Shown piece by piece: positions 56,595-64,000 of a stretch of 64,000 bases of DNA. The stretch comes from Paraburkholderia sp. BL10I2N1 (GTDB lineage Bacteria; Pseudomonadota; Gammaproteobacteria; Burkholderiales; Burkholderiaceae), in the NCBI RefSeq assembly GCF_004361815.1, contig NZ_SNWA01000001.1, positions 186,001-250,000 on the forward strand. The letters run 5' to 3'. Positions within the stretch are counted from its first letter, which is position 1, and the number at the start of each line of letters is the position of its first letter. Both the position numbers and the translations under genes were made by a program. Below the pieces are notes generated by a model. It was not told the origin of the DNA and did no database searches. It was given only the letters and a program-made list of their open reading frames with translations.

Positions 56595-57788
56595 ATGACA
56601 TCCGCGACTTCTCCCGCTTCCGCTTCAGGTTCCGCTGCGTCGTCGGGCGCGACGCCGCCTGACGAACGCGCGGCGCTCGCGGGCTTTGCGCTCGGGCTTC
56701 CGCCTCGTCCCGCGCTGCTGTCGAGACGCGCATGGCAGGCGCTGATTGCGCTCATCATCGCGATCGGACTTGGCGTGCCGTTCACGGCGCTCGTGGTACC
56801 TGAAACAAGCTCGTTCCACCTGTCCGCGTACGCGATGACGCTATCCGGCAAGTTCATGTGCTACGCGATTGCCGCGCTCGCACTCGATCTCGTCTGGGGG
56901 TACTGCGGCATCCTGAGTCTCGGCCATGCGCTGTTCTTTGCGCTGGGCGGCTACGCGATCGGCATGTACCTGATGCGGGCGATTGGCCATGACGGCAAGT
57001 ACGGCAGCGATCTGCCCGACTTCATGGTGTTTCTCGACTGGCACGCGCTGCCCTGGTATTGGGAAGGCACGCAGCACTTCTGGTATGCGCTGCTGCTGGT
57101 CGTACTGGTGCCGGCGGTAATCGCGTGGGTGTTCGGCTTCTTTACGTTCCGCTCGCGCGTGAAGGGCGTGTATCTGTCGATCATCACCCAGGCGATGACC
57201 TTCGCCGCGATGCTGCTGTTCTACCGCAACGAGACCGGCTTCGGCGGCAATAATGGCTTCACGGACTTCAAGCGGATTGCGGGCTTTCCGATCACCCATC
57301 CGGGCACGCGCACTGCCCTGCTGCTGATCACATTCGCGGTGCTGGTGCTGTCGTTCATTGGCGCACGCGCGATCGTGACGTCGAAGCTTGGACGCGTCGT
57401 CACGGCCGTGCGGGACGGCGAAACGCGGCTGATGTTCCTCGGCTACAGCCCGCTTGGCTACAAGCTGTTCGTGTGGACAGTATCGGCGGTGCTATGCGGG
57501 ATTGCGGGCGCGCTGTATGTGCCGCAGGTCGGCATCATCAACCCGGGCGAGATGTCGCCGGGCAATTCGATCGAGATGGCGATCTGGGTGGCGGTCGGCG
57601 GACGCGGCACGTTGATCGGGCCGATCATCGGCGCGTTTGCAGTGAATGGTGCGAAGAGCTTTTTTACGGCGAATTTTGCTGAATACTGGCTGTTCTTCCT
57701 GGGGGCGATTTTCGTGCTGGTGCCGCTGTTGCTTCCGAACGGGATCATGGGTCTCATCGAACTTGCCACGCGCAGGAGGAGCCGATGA
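56595..57788 (+). CDS. urtC: UrtC, urea ABC transporter permease
   Basis: The LivM-type second permease, 397 residues with about ten helices. Markers are ALALDLVWGYCGILSLGHALFFALGGYAIGMYL and GETRLMFLGYSPLGYKLFVWTVSAVLCGIAGALYVPQVGIINPGEM. It overlaps urtD by four bases. Confidence 0.95.
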   Translation: MTSATSPASASGSAASSGATPPDERAALAGFALGLPPRPALLSRRAWQALIALIIAIGLGVPFTALVVPETSSFHLSAYAMTLSGKFMCYAIAALALDLVWGYCGILSLGHALFFALGGYAIGMYLMRAIGHDGKYGSDLPDFMVFLDWHALPWYWEGTQHFWYALLLVVLVPAVIAWVFGFFTFRSRVKGVYLSIITQAMTFAAMLLFYRNETGFGGNNGFTDFKRIAGFPITHPGTRTALLLITFAVLVLSFIGARAIVTSKLGRVVTAVRDGETRLMFLGYSPLGYKLFVWTVSAVLCGIAGALYVPQVGIINPGEMSPGNSIEMAIWVAVGGRGTLIGPIIGAFAVNGAKSFFTANFAEYWLFFLGAIFVLVPLLLPNGIMGLIELATRRRSR

Positions 57789-58654
57789 TGAACGAGAATC
57801 CGATGGTTCCCGACCTTGCCTTGCCTGAGGAACCGGATGGCGGCCGTGCGCTGAGCGGCGTTGCATCGATGGGCCACGCGGTTACGCCTGGCGAAATCGA
57901 TGTCTCGCACGGGACGATTCTTTATCTGGAGGACGTGACTGTCAGCTTCGACGGGTTTCGGGCGCTGAATGCTTTATCGCTGTCGATCGATGTGGGCGAA
58001 CTGCGTTGCATCATCGGACCAAACGGCGCGGGCAAGACGACGATGATGGATGTGATTACCGGAAAGACCGAGCCTGATGCCGGCAAGGTATTTCTTGGAC
58101 AGTCGATCGATCTGACGAGGATGAACGAACCGTCGATTGCGCGCGCCGGGATTGGGCGCAAGTTCCAGAAACCGACCGTGTTCGAACAGCATCCTGTGTG
58201 GGAAAACCTCGAACTGGCGATGAAGACCGACAAGGGGTGGTGGGCTTCGTTGAAAGCCCGGCTCGATCGCGAGGCGCAGGCGCGGATTGAGGAGACGCTT
58301 GGGCTGATCCGCCTGGAGAACGAGGCTCGCAGGCTGGCTGGCGAACTCTCGCATGGGCAGAAGCAGCGGCTCGAGATTGGGATGTTGCTTATGCAGCAAC
58401 CGGCGCTTTTGTTGCTCGATGAGCCTGCGGCTGGCATGACTGATGATGAGACGATGGAGTTGGCTGTTCTGCTTAACAAGCTGCGCGGGACCTGCTCCAT
58501 GATGGTGGTTGAGCATGATATGGAGTTTGTTGCCGCGCTTGCTGGTGACGCCGGAAGGGTCACCGTTATGGCGGAAGGGCGTGTGCTGGCTCACGGGAGT
58601 CTTGATGAGGTTAAGCGGGATGAGGCGGTGATTGAGTCTTACCTGGGGCGGTAG
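57785..58654 (+). CDS. urtD: UrtD, urea ABC transporter ATPase
   Basis: A 289-residue LivG-type ATPase with a roughly 40-residue N-terminal extension. Walker A is IIGPNGAGKTTMMDVITGKT, the signature LSHGQKQRLEIGMLL and Walker B LLLLDEPAAGMTDDETME. The last third uses many G- and T-ending codons and runs into the repeat region that separates it from urtE. Normally urtE would follow within a few bases. Confidence 0.95.
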   Translation: MMNENPMVPDLALPEEPDGGRALSGVASMGHAVTPGEIDVSHGTILYLEDVTVSFDGFRALNALSLSIDVGELRCIIGPNGAGKTTMMDVITGKTEPDAGKVFLGQSIDLTRMNEPSIARAGIGRKFQKPTVFEQHPVWENLELAMKTDKGWWASLKARLDREAQARIEETLGLIRLENEARRLAGELSHGQKQRLEIGMLLMQQPALLLLDEPAAGMTDDETMELAVLLNKLRGTCSMMVVEHDMEFVAALAGDAGRVTVMAEGRVLAHGSLDEVKRDEAVIESYLGR

Positions 58655-58686
58655 GTTTTTTGCGAGTGCGCTGGTTGTTGGTGCGT

Positions 58687-58740
58687 TTTCTTTTGCTTCT
58701 GGTTTATTAGCGTTGCCCCTGTGTGGGGCGGTGCCTACTA
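58687..58740. repeat. Hairpin repeat copy B
   Basis: TTTTGCTTCTGGTTTATTAG followed by a GCCCC-TGTGT-GGGGC stem, ending GTGCCTACTA. A diverged copy of the element seen at 4.9 kb. Confidence 0.65.
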
Positions 58741-58779
58741 AGGGTTTGTTGGGGGGTTGGCGGTTTTCCCGGGTGGTTG

Positions 58780-59070
58780 CCTTTCCTTGTTTTGTTTTTG
58801 GTTTATTGGCGTTGCCCCTGTGCGGGGCGGCACCTACTTTTCTTTGTCCCCCAAGGGGACTTCCTTCGGGGCGTCTTCCAAAGAAAAGTAGGCAAAAGAA
58901 AAGCGCTTCGAAAACTTGTCTGTTCCCGGTGCGTCACCAATCGGGAATGGCAACCCATGAAGTGTCGCCCTCGCAAGGGACGCGACATTGGTCCGACGCC
59001 AGACCGTCCCTCGCGCAGTACAGCCTGTGACAAAGGGCTCATTCATCCCGCTCCGCACTACGTGCCTCGC
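58780..59070 (+). repeat. Left arm of a large inverted repeat (with hairpin copy C)
   Basis: Starts with the T-rich lead-in and GCCCCTGTGCGGGGC stem, then the pair CCTACTTTTCTTTG (58833-58846) and CAAAGAAAAGTAGG (58879-58892), then a roughly 170-bp block that ends CGCACTACGTGCCTCG. The whole arm recurs inverted at 59288-59558 at an estimated 75-80 percent identity. Confidence 0.75.
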
Positions 59071-59287
59071 GGAAGGGCCTGACAGGCGGTGAGCAGGATA
59101 TTCGGGGCGTTGGAGCCGCCTGGGGTCACGTCTGTCGCCCGCCGCTAGTGCCGAAGTAAGCAGGTGTCTCACCGATTGGATGCTTGAGTGCGGGATGTTG
59201 GTGGCACATGAGATTGAGGTGGCTATGCATGAGCATGTGGTTGCAATGCGTGAGAGGCGAGACGATATGCAGCAGGCTGCTATGCCA

Positions 59288-59558
59288 CACGGCGACGCAC
59301 GTAGTGCAGAGTCGGATGAATGAGTGCTTTGTCACAAGCGGTACTGCGCGAGGGACGGTCCGGCGTCGGACCGATGCCACCTCTTTTGCGGGGGCGACAC
59401 TTCATGGGGTGCCATTCCCCGTGGGTCACACACCTTTGAGCAGACGCGTTTTCGGCGCCTTTCTTTTGCCTACTTTTCTTTGGCAAGACAAAGAAAAGTA
59501 GGTGCCGCCCCGCACAGGGGCGACGCTAATAAACCAGAAGCAAATCAAGGAAACGCGA
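59288..59558 (-). repeat. Right arm of the large inverted repeat (with hairpin copy D)
   Basis: Reverse complement of the left arm. It holds CGCACGTAGTGC at its inner end, the block GGACGGTCCGGCGTCGGACC, the pair CCTACTTTTCTTTG / CAAAGAAAAGTAGG (14-bp stem, 6-base loop, about 59469-59502) and the GCCCCGCACAGGGGC stem at its outer end. Confidence 0.75.
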
Positions 59559-59609
59559 CAATCCAAAACATCCAGAAAGAAAAAACCTGACCCGAGGCAC
59601 AAGCCAAAA

Positions 59610-60302
59610 ATGCTAGAAGTAGAAGCCCTAAACCAGTACTACGGCGGTAGCCACATCCTCCGGGATGTGAAACTAACCGTGCCGGACGGCAAACTAACCG
59701 TCCTGCTGGGCCGCAACGGCGTAGGCAAGACGACGCTCTTGAGATGCCTGATGGGCACAGTACACGCAAAGAGCGGTTCAATCGCCTGGCGCGGCACGCC
59801 GCTAACAAAACTCCCAACGTACGCGCGCGTGGCGCAAGGCCTGGCCTACGTGCCTCAAGGCCGCGACATCTTCCCGCGCTTGACCGTCGAAGAAAACCTT
59901 CTGGTCGGCGCCGCCAGCAAAAAAGCCCCTTCAAAAATCCCCGACAGGATCTATGAGCTCTTTCCGGTCCTCAAAGACATGCGCAGCCGCCGCGGCGGCG
60001 ACCTGTCCGGCGGGCAGCAGCAACAACTGGCCATCGGCCGCGCATTGATGAGCGATCCGCAACTCCTGATCCTCGACGAACCGACCGAAGGCATTCAGCC
60101 ATCGATCATTCAGGACATCGGACGTACACTGCGTCAGCTCGTCGAGGAAATGGGCCTCACGGTACTGCTCGTCGAACAGTATTACGATTTCGCCAAGGCG
60201 ATCGCCGACCGCTACTGGGTCATGAGCCGCGGTGAAATCGTCGCGGGCGGCGAAGGCGCAAACATGGATTCAGACGGCGTGCGCCATCTCATCGCCGTGT
60301 AA
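59610..60302 (+). CDS. urtE: UrtE, urea ABC transporter ATPase
   Basis: A 230-residue LivF-type ATPase. Walker A is LLGRNGVGKTTLLRCLMGT, the signature LSGGQQQQLAIGRAL and Walker B LLILDEPTEGIQPSI; VPQGRDIFPRLTVEENLLVG is typical. The ATG at 59610 begins the normal UrtE start MLEVEALNQYYGGSHIL. It is cut off from urtD by the repeat region, so it may depend on read-through or its own promoter. ureD follows 33 bases later. Confidence 0.95.
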   Translation: MLEVEALNQYYGGSHILRDVKLTVPDGKLTVLLGRNGVGKTTLLRCLMGTVHAKSGSIAWRGTPLTKLPTYARVAQGLAYVPQGRDIFPRLTVEENLLVGAASKKAPSKIPDRIYELFPVLKDMRSRRGGDLSGGQQQQLAIGRALMSDPQLLILDEPTEGIQPSIIQDIGRTLRQLVEEMGLTVLLVEQYYDFAKAIADRYWVMSRGEIVAGGEGANMDSDGVRHLIAV

Positions 60303-60335
60303 GTCACATATAAAACCGGCATCAACCGGCATGCT

Positions 60336-61280
60336 ATGCTCGACGACTCCAGCCGTCCTGATGCATTGCCGCGCGGCTGCACTCTCGAACCATTACGCAT
60401 GTCGCTTCACGAAAACCACGCCGCACTCGCCACCGCGCAGACCGTCGCACACCGCGAGTGGCGCGCGCGGCTCGAACTCGGCTTCGCACTGCACGGCGAA
60501 CGCACGACGCTCACGCATCGCCGGCATGACGGCCCGCTGCGCGTGCAACGGCCGCTCTACCCCGAAGGCCATGCAATCTGTCTTGCGGTGATCGTGCATC
60601 CACCTGGCGGTGTCGCAGGCGGCGACCAGCTCGATATCGATATCTCGCTCGATCCCGGCACGCACGCCGTGCTTACCACACCGGGCGCCACCAAGTGGTA
60701 CAAGTCGAACGGACGCGTAGCCCGGCAGCACATCGAGATTCGCGTCGGCGCATGCGCAAAACTCGACTGGCTGCCGCAGAACAACATTGTGTTCGATCAT
60801 GCGCACGCCGATCTGGACTTCACGCTGACGCTGGCCGAAGGCGCTACCGCGCTCGGCTGGGATGCAACGCAGCTTGGCCGTCAGGCTGCCGGCGAGCGCT
60901 GGTCGGCGGGCACGCTGCGCGCGGTGTGGCGTATCGTCGGGGCCGATGGCCAGCCGCTCTGGCTGGAACGCGCCCAACTCACCGCGAACGATCCGCTGCG
61001 CGATTCGCCACAAGGCCTCGCCGGTTTCCCGGCCTACGGCACGCTATGGGCCGTCGGCCCCGCCTGCAACGACGCGCTCGCAGAATCGCTCAGCGCGCAA
61101 CTGCCTTTCGACGACGCGCTGCGCGCCGCAGCATCCTGCATATGCGAAGGCGTGCTGCTCGTGCGCGTAGTGTCCCGGTCGATGGAAACGCTGCAACGGG
61201 CGCTGACCAACTGCTGGTTGCAACTGCGCCCGGTGGTTCATGGCGTCGATGCCGTGCCTCTGCGCCTCTGGACCACCTGA
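60336..61280 (+). CDS. ureD: UreD, urease accessory protein
   Basis: A 314-residue urease maturation protein that binds the apo-urease and takes part in nickel delivery. The family segments [42 protein letters not shown] and [14 protein letters not shown] are clear. The start may instead be ATG 60399 ([11 protein letters not shown]). It looks intact, yet no ureA, ureB or ureC follows, although they normally come directly after it. The accessory gene is either an orphan or its partners lie elsewhere. Confidence 0.93.
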   Translation: MLDDSSRPDALPRGCTLEPLRMSLHENHAALATAQTVAHREWRARLELGFALHGERTTLTHRRHDGPLRVQRPLYPEGHAICLAVIVHPPGGVAGGDQLDIDISLDPGTHAVLTTPGATKWYKSNGRVARQHIEIRVGACAKLDWLPQNNIVFDHAHADLDFTLTLAEGATALGWDATQLGRQAAGERWSAGTLRAVWRIVGADGQPLWLERAQLTANDPLRDSPQGLAGFPAYGTLWAVGPACNDALAESLSAQLPFDDALRAAASCICEGVLLVRVVSRSMETLQRALTNCWLQLRPVVHGVDAVPLRLWTT

Positions 61281-61452
61281 GGCTGGACGGCTAAGGCGCT
61301 GCCGCCGCGTGGCAGGCGTTTCGGTAGTCGCGGTCGCCAGCCTTTACGCCGTCCGCGGCTCAACCAATCTTCGCCCTGCGCGGCGGTCCCGCGTGAATTT
61401 GCGTATTCTGCCCAAAAAAGACGACTCGCGGGCGCGCGTTGAGCGTCGACTC
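61281..61452. other. Junction region after ureD
   Basis: About 170 bases with no credible gene, GC-rich, between ureD and the tail of the opposite-strand polysaccharide operon. Complementary blocks (AGGCTGGACGGC and GCCGTCC) could form a loose hairpin after ureD. This is where the urease subunit genes would be expected, so it is a likely rearrangement point. Confidence 0.4.
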
Positions 61453-61557
61453 TCAAAGGCGGCCGATGCGGCTCGCGACGTCGGTGCGGCGCTCCGGCAG
61501 GTCGATGTTGAACTCGTTGATGTCACGCTTGAGGCCTGATTGCGGAAGCAGAATCAT
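61453..61557 (-). CDS. Possible 34-residue peptide after pgaCD
   Basis: An ATG overlaps the pgaCD stop in the ATGA form (61554-61557) and opens a 34-codon frame starting MILLPQSGLKRDINEFN. Coupling of this type is common in operons, but the peptide is short, has no known match that I recognise, and could be the truncated start of a gene lost at the junction with ureD. Confidence 0.3.
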   Translation of the reverse strand: MILLPQSGLKRDINEFNIDLPERRTDVASRIGRL

Positions 61558-63335
61558 GAAGACGACGTCACGGTCACGCTCGTGATGCGGCCTTCATCGT
61601 AGTGCACGTGCAAGCAGCGCGCCTCGCGCCACACCGGCAGTTGCGACACTGGCACACCCGCGGCCCCGAAGTGCGGCTCGGGCGGCAGCGCCGGCACGGC
61701 ATGCAGGGCATCGGGCTGTCGCGACAAGGTTTGTCGACGAAACACTCCAAACAAGGTGATCCAGGCAATAAGGACTGCCGCAACCCAGAGAAAGGGCACC
61801 AGGTCCACCTCGAATCCGACATCGACCATTTTCCGGAGAAGCACCCCGAGCCCCGGGTGCAGCCATCCGATGAAGACCACGAGCGGCTCACGCAAAATCC
61901 AAAGATAGGCCAGCCAGGCCGCGATGGTCAGCACCAGGTCTCGAAAACGCATCCACCACGGCGCCTGTGCCGGCGGAATCCAGGGCGGCCATTGCAGTGG
62001 CAGCACCAGCTTGACTGGGAGCTCGCCGTCCCGCGGGCTGGTTTGGGCAGGCGTTTCTGGATGCGTTGACGCTTCTGAAGCCAGGCGCACGCCCCGATCA
62101 GGACTGACCCAGGTGCCGCGCATCCGGCCAAGGCGCCAGATGGCGCGTGGCAGCCCGACAATCGATGACAGGGCCTGAAAGATCCAGAACACCAGGGGAT
62201 ACCAGACGAGCCAGAACAATGAGCGAAATATCCCGCGCTCGAAGCGCTCGTCCATCCACGCGCTGGTGAGGGCCTGTGCGAGGTAGGTCAGTGCGAGAAC
62301 CTGGCCCCAGTCGTGTGGGTGGAGCCCTATGGCTGGCCAGAATCCCAGGAAGTTCGGCCCCGGATGGGACAGCAGTGAAACTTCCGCCCAGCTCAGAATG
62401 CCGATTCCGACCGCGTAGGCCCAGCAGGTGGACACTACGAAGTTGATCCAGACCGGTAGCAGGCGTGGCTGCTTCAGCAAGGCAGGAAAGACCGTCAGCA
62501 TGACCGTCGTCCCACCCTCGCTCCATCGAACGCGCTGGCGCCACAGCCCGCGCAGGGTCTCTGGCATCAGGATCCAGCATAGCGCCTTGGGCTCGAATGC
62601 CAGGCGCCATCCAGCGAGCTGGACGCGCCAGCTCACATCGACGTCGTCGGTCAGGGCCGTACGTGACCACCAGCCGGCGTCCTGCAACGCGCGCTTGCGG
62701 AAGGCGCAAATGACCCCGGAGACGGTGAAAAGCGATCCATACACGGTCTGCGCGCGCTTGATGAGTCCGACGAGGGACGAAAACTCCCCGACCTGCAAGC
62801 GACCCAGGAGCGTTGCATGATTGCGTACACGCGGATTGCCGGTGAGCCCGCCGATCCGCGCATCAGTCTGGAAGCGGCGGACCAGCCATGTCAGCGCGTG
62901 CGGCTCGAGCAGCGCGTCGCCGTCAATGCACACCAGCAACTCGTGCCGGGCGGCCAGCGCCCCAGTGTTCATCGCAGTGGACTTGCCCTGGTTGGTATCC
63001 AGATGCACCACACGCAGCGCCGGCATCTGCAGGGTCAGCGCGTCGAGCCAGGCGCCGGTCCGGTCAGTGGAACCGTCGTCGATCGCGACGATCTCGAAGT
63101 TCGGGTAGTCGATGAGCGTTAGCGCCCCAAAGGTCTCGGCCAACTGCCGCTCCTCGTTGTGGCAAGGCACCAGAACCGACACCCCCGGATAGTCCCAGAG
63201 CCGGGGCGGTTCCTCTGGGCGCGGCTCATGGCGGCCGCGCAACCAGACGTAGAGCCAGCCGCCGCTGATCCAGTAAAACGCAGCCACGAAGGGATAACCG
63301 AAGCAGAAAGCGGTGATGATGGCGTGGAAGGTCAT
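61554..63335 (-). CDS. pgaC: PgaC-PgaD fusion, poly-N-acetylglucosamine synthase
   Basis: A 593-residue membrane protein. Residues about 1-420 are a PgaC-type family 2 glycosyltransferase: VSVLVPCHNEERQLAETF, IVAIDDGSTDRTGAW, CIDGDALLEP, ALTDDVDVSWRV and the QRVRWSEGG (QxxRW) motif. From about residue 443 the protein continues into a PgaD-like part with two membrane helices (MRFRDLVLTIAAWLAYLWILREP and PFLWVAAVLIAWITLFGVF) and a short tail. In most bacteria PgaD is a separate protein that PgaC needs for activity. ATG 63335 is listed; a GTG at 63344 is also in frame. It follows pgaB. Confidence 0.85.
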   Translation of the reverse strand: MTFHAIITAFCFGYPFVAAFYWISGGWLYVWLRGRHEPRPEEPPRLWDYPGVSVLVPCHNEERQLAETFGALTLIDYPNFEIVAIDDGSTDRTGAWLDALTLQMPALRVVHLDTNQGKSTAMNTGALAARHELLVCIDGDALLEPHALTWLVRRFQTDARIGGLTGNPRVRNHATLLGRLQVGEFSSLVGLIKRAQTVYGSLFTVSGVICAFRKRALQDAGWWSRTALTDDVDVSWRVQLAGWRLAFEPKALCWILMPETLRGLWRQRVRWSEGGTTVMLTVFPALLKQPRLLPVWINFVVSTCWAYAVGIGILSWAEVSLLSHPGPNFLGFWPAIGLHPHDWGQVLALTYLAQALTSAWMDERFERGIFRSLFWLVWYPLVFWIFQALSSIVGLPRAIWRLGRMRGTWVSPDRGVRLASEASTHPETPAQTSPRDGELPVKLVLPLQWPPWIPPAQAPWWMRFRDLVLTIAAWLAYLWILREPLVVFIGWLHPGLGVLLRKMVDVGFEVDLVPFLWVAAVLIAWITLFGVFRRQTLSRQPDALHAVPALPPEPHFGAAGVPVSQLPVWREARCLHVHYDEGRITSVTVTSSS

Positions 63336-63362
63336 TGGAGTCACTCGCCGGGCGACCGTGCG

Positions 63363-64000
63363 TCAATGCCGCACAGGGAAGACAGCCGCCGACACTCCGG
63401 GCGCCGCGACAACCGCCTCGGGCAGGTCTGCAACAGGATTGTCAGGGCACCAGCCCAGTGAGACGCCGCCGTGGCGCTCGAAGTCCATGGCCGTACGGGC
63501 GAGCAGGTGTGCATCAGGCGGCGTGGCACCGGTGAACCAGCGGGCAAGCGTGGGATCGACCGGCGCGACGCGATTGTCGGCGACCTGATCGCCGAAGCCC
63601 GCGGGCACCAGGCTGATATCGGCGAGCGGGTGCGGCGTGGTGGTGGCGCGGCTCGGCGCGAGCCATAGCAACTTCAGCCCGGGTCGCGCGGCATCCAGCA
63701 CGGCGAAAGCCCGCCAGCCGAGCGCATCTGGGCGATCGCTCTGGACGAGGGTATCGAGCATCGCCTCTCGTCGTTTGCGCGCCGCCCATGCGGACCAGCT
63801 CAGGGGAATGTCCGGGCGATGATCGAACAGGGGTGGCGGATCGTCGAAGCGCATAGACTGCGTCGGCGCGTCGGTGTCTTCGAGGAGCCACCCGTCCAGT
63901 GGCACCAGTCCGCCCAGGTCTTTGTAGAGACGCAGAACACGCGCTTCGTCGCCCAAGGCGGCGAGCGCTGCGCGGTGAGGCAGGCGAGCGTAGACCTCTA
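63363..64000 (-). CDS. pgaB: PgaB, poly-N-acetylglucosamine deacetylase/hydrolase (C-terminal part, runs off window)
   Basis: The final 211 codons of a frame open to the right edge. The sequence (RVLRLYKDLGGLVPLDGWLLEDTDAP, SLVPAGFGDQVADNR, LARTAMDFERHGGVSLGWCPDNPVADLP) fits the C-terminal glycoside-hydrolase-like domain of PgaB, and position just before pgaC supports it. The N-terminal deacetylase domain would be outside. Confidence is lower because only the less conserved end is visible. Confidence 0.65.
   Translation of the reverse strand, partial: EVYARLPHRAALAALGDEARVLRLYKDLGGLVPLDGWLLEDTDAPTQSMRFDDPPPLFDHRPDIPLSWSAWAARKRREAMLDTLVQSDRPDALGWRAFAVLDAARPGLKLLWLAPSRATTTPHPLADISLVPAGFGDQVADNRVAPVDPTLARWFTGATPPDAHLLARTAMDFERHGGVSLGWCPDNPVADLPEAVVAAPGVSAAVFPVRH

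Larger units (their letters stand above)
58655..59609. other. 955-bp non-coding insertion region between urtD and urtE
   Basis: No gene with convincing codon use. The region consists of hairpin repeat copies, a large imperfect inverted repeat (arms about 280 bp) and a 217-bp unique-looking centre (59071-59287). Short frames inside the arms encode matching peptides (for example CRPRK followed by IGPTPDRPSRSTACDK) simply because the arms are related. I regard them as non-coding. Confidence 0.7.

Noticed and set aside
58803..59042. Small proteins encoded in the inverted-repeat arms
   Set aside because: Matching peptides in both arms follow from the DNA repeat itself; there is no ribosome site or codon preference, and several overlapping frames are equally open.
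61240..61539. Rightward 99-residue frame after ureD
   Set aside because: It overlaps the ureD end in another frame, has no resemblance to urease gamma subunit and shows no coding pattern.

Overview
The window is high-GC, gene-dense bacterial chromosome. Its gene neighbourhoods (DUF3460-scpA-panC-panD, zapB/zapA-6S RNA, DUF2486-holC-pepA-lptFG, cysI-DUF934-cysHDN with a divergent cysB) are typical of Burkholderiaceae. A Paraburkholderia, Caballeronia or Burkholderia main chromosome is the best guess; this rests on gene order and protein features, not on a database search.

Layout. 1-5.4 kb: the start of tamA (outer-membrane assembly), DUF3460, scpA, panC, panD, an orphan ParA-type ATPase, a hotdog thioesterase and a DoxX protein. 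5.5-17.2 kb: a cobalamin cluster. cobQ reads left; cobU-cbiB-cobD-btuF reads right as overlapping genes; btuB, a FecCD permease, an ABC ATPase fused in frame to CobT, cobS and cobC read left behind a well-preserved cobalamin riboswitch. Together they encode B12 uptake plus nucleotide-loop assembly; no corrin-ring genes are present here. 17.4-23.9 kb: a ZapB-like protein, zapA, 6S RNA, an EVE protein, a SIMPL protein, lgt, a LysR regulator and ilvD. 23.9-27.1 kb: a small mobile-element island with a stand-alone TnpB element, an IS1634-type transposase and a solo IS605-like end hairpin. 27.2-33.3 kb: cytochrome c, DUF2486, holC, pepA, lptF, lptG, cbiX. 33.5-40.9 kb: assimilatory sulfate reduction (cobA/SUMT, cysN, cysD, an APS-type cysH, DUF934, sulfite reductase) opposite cysB. 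41-43.4 kb: a periplasmic binding protein, a small unknown protein and a Rossmann-fold protein. 43.4-50.5 kb: a LacI-controlled sugar operon (ABC transporter, TIM-barrel isomerase, Gfo/Idh/MocA dehydrogenase) with a perfect 18-bp operator. 50.7-53.2 kb: a Pcm-type methyltransferase, a rhodanese and an omega-aminotransferase. 53.5-61.3 kb: urea transporter urtABCDE and ureD behind a sigma-54 promoter; the operon is split between urtD and urtE by about 950 bp of inverted repeats. The urease subunit genes that would normally follow ureD are absent. 61.4-64 kb: the opposite strand carries poly-N-acetylglucosamine genes, with PgaC and PgaD fused into one protein and the end of pgaB.

The most unusual items are the two gene fusions (ABC ATPase-CobT and PgaC-PgaD), the large imperfect inverted repeat inside the urea operon with a related copy near 4.9 kb, the urease break point at ureD, and the TnpB element with a likely guide RNA. 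Nothing in the window is clearly a wholly new defence or regulatory system.
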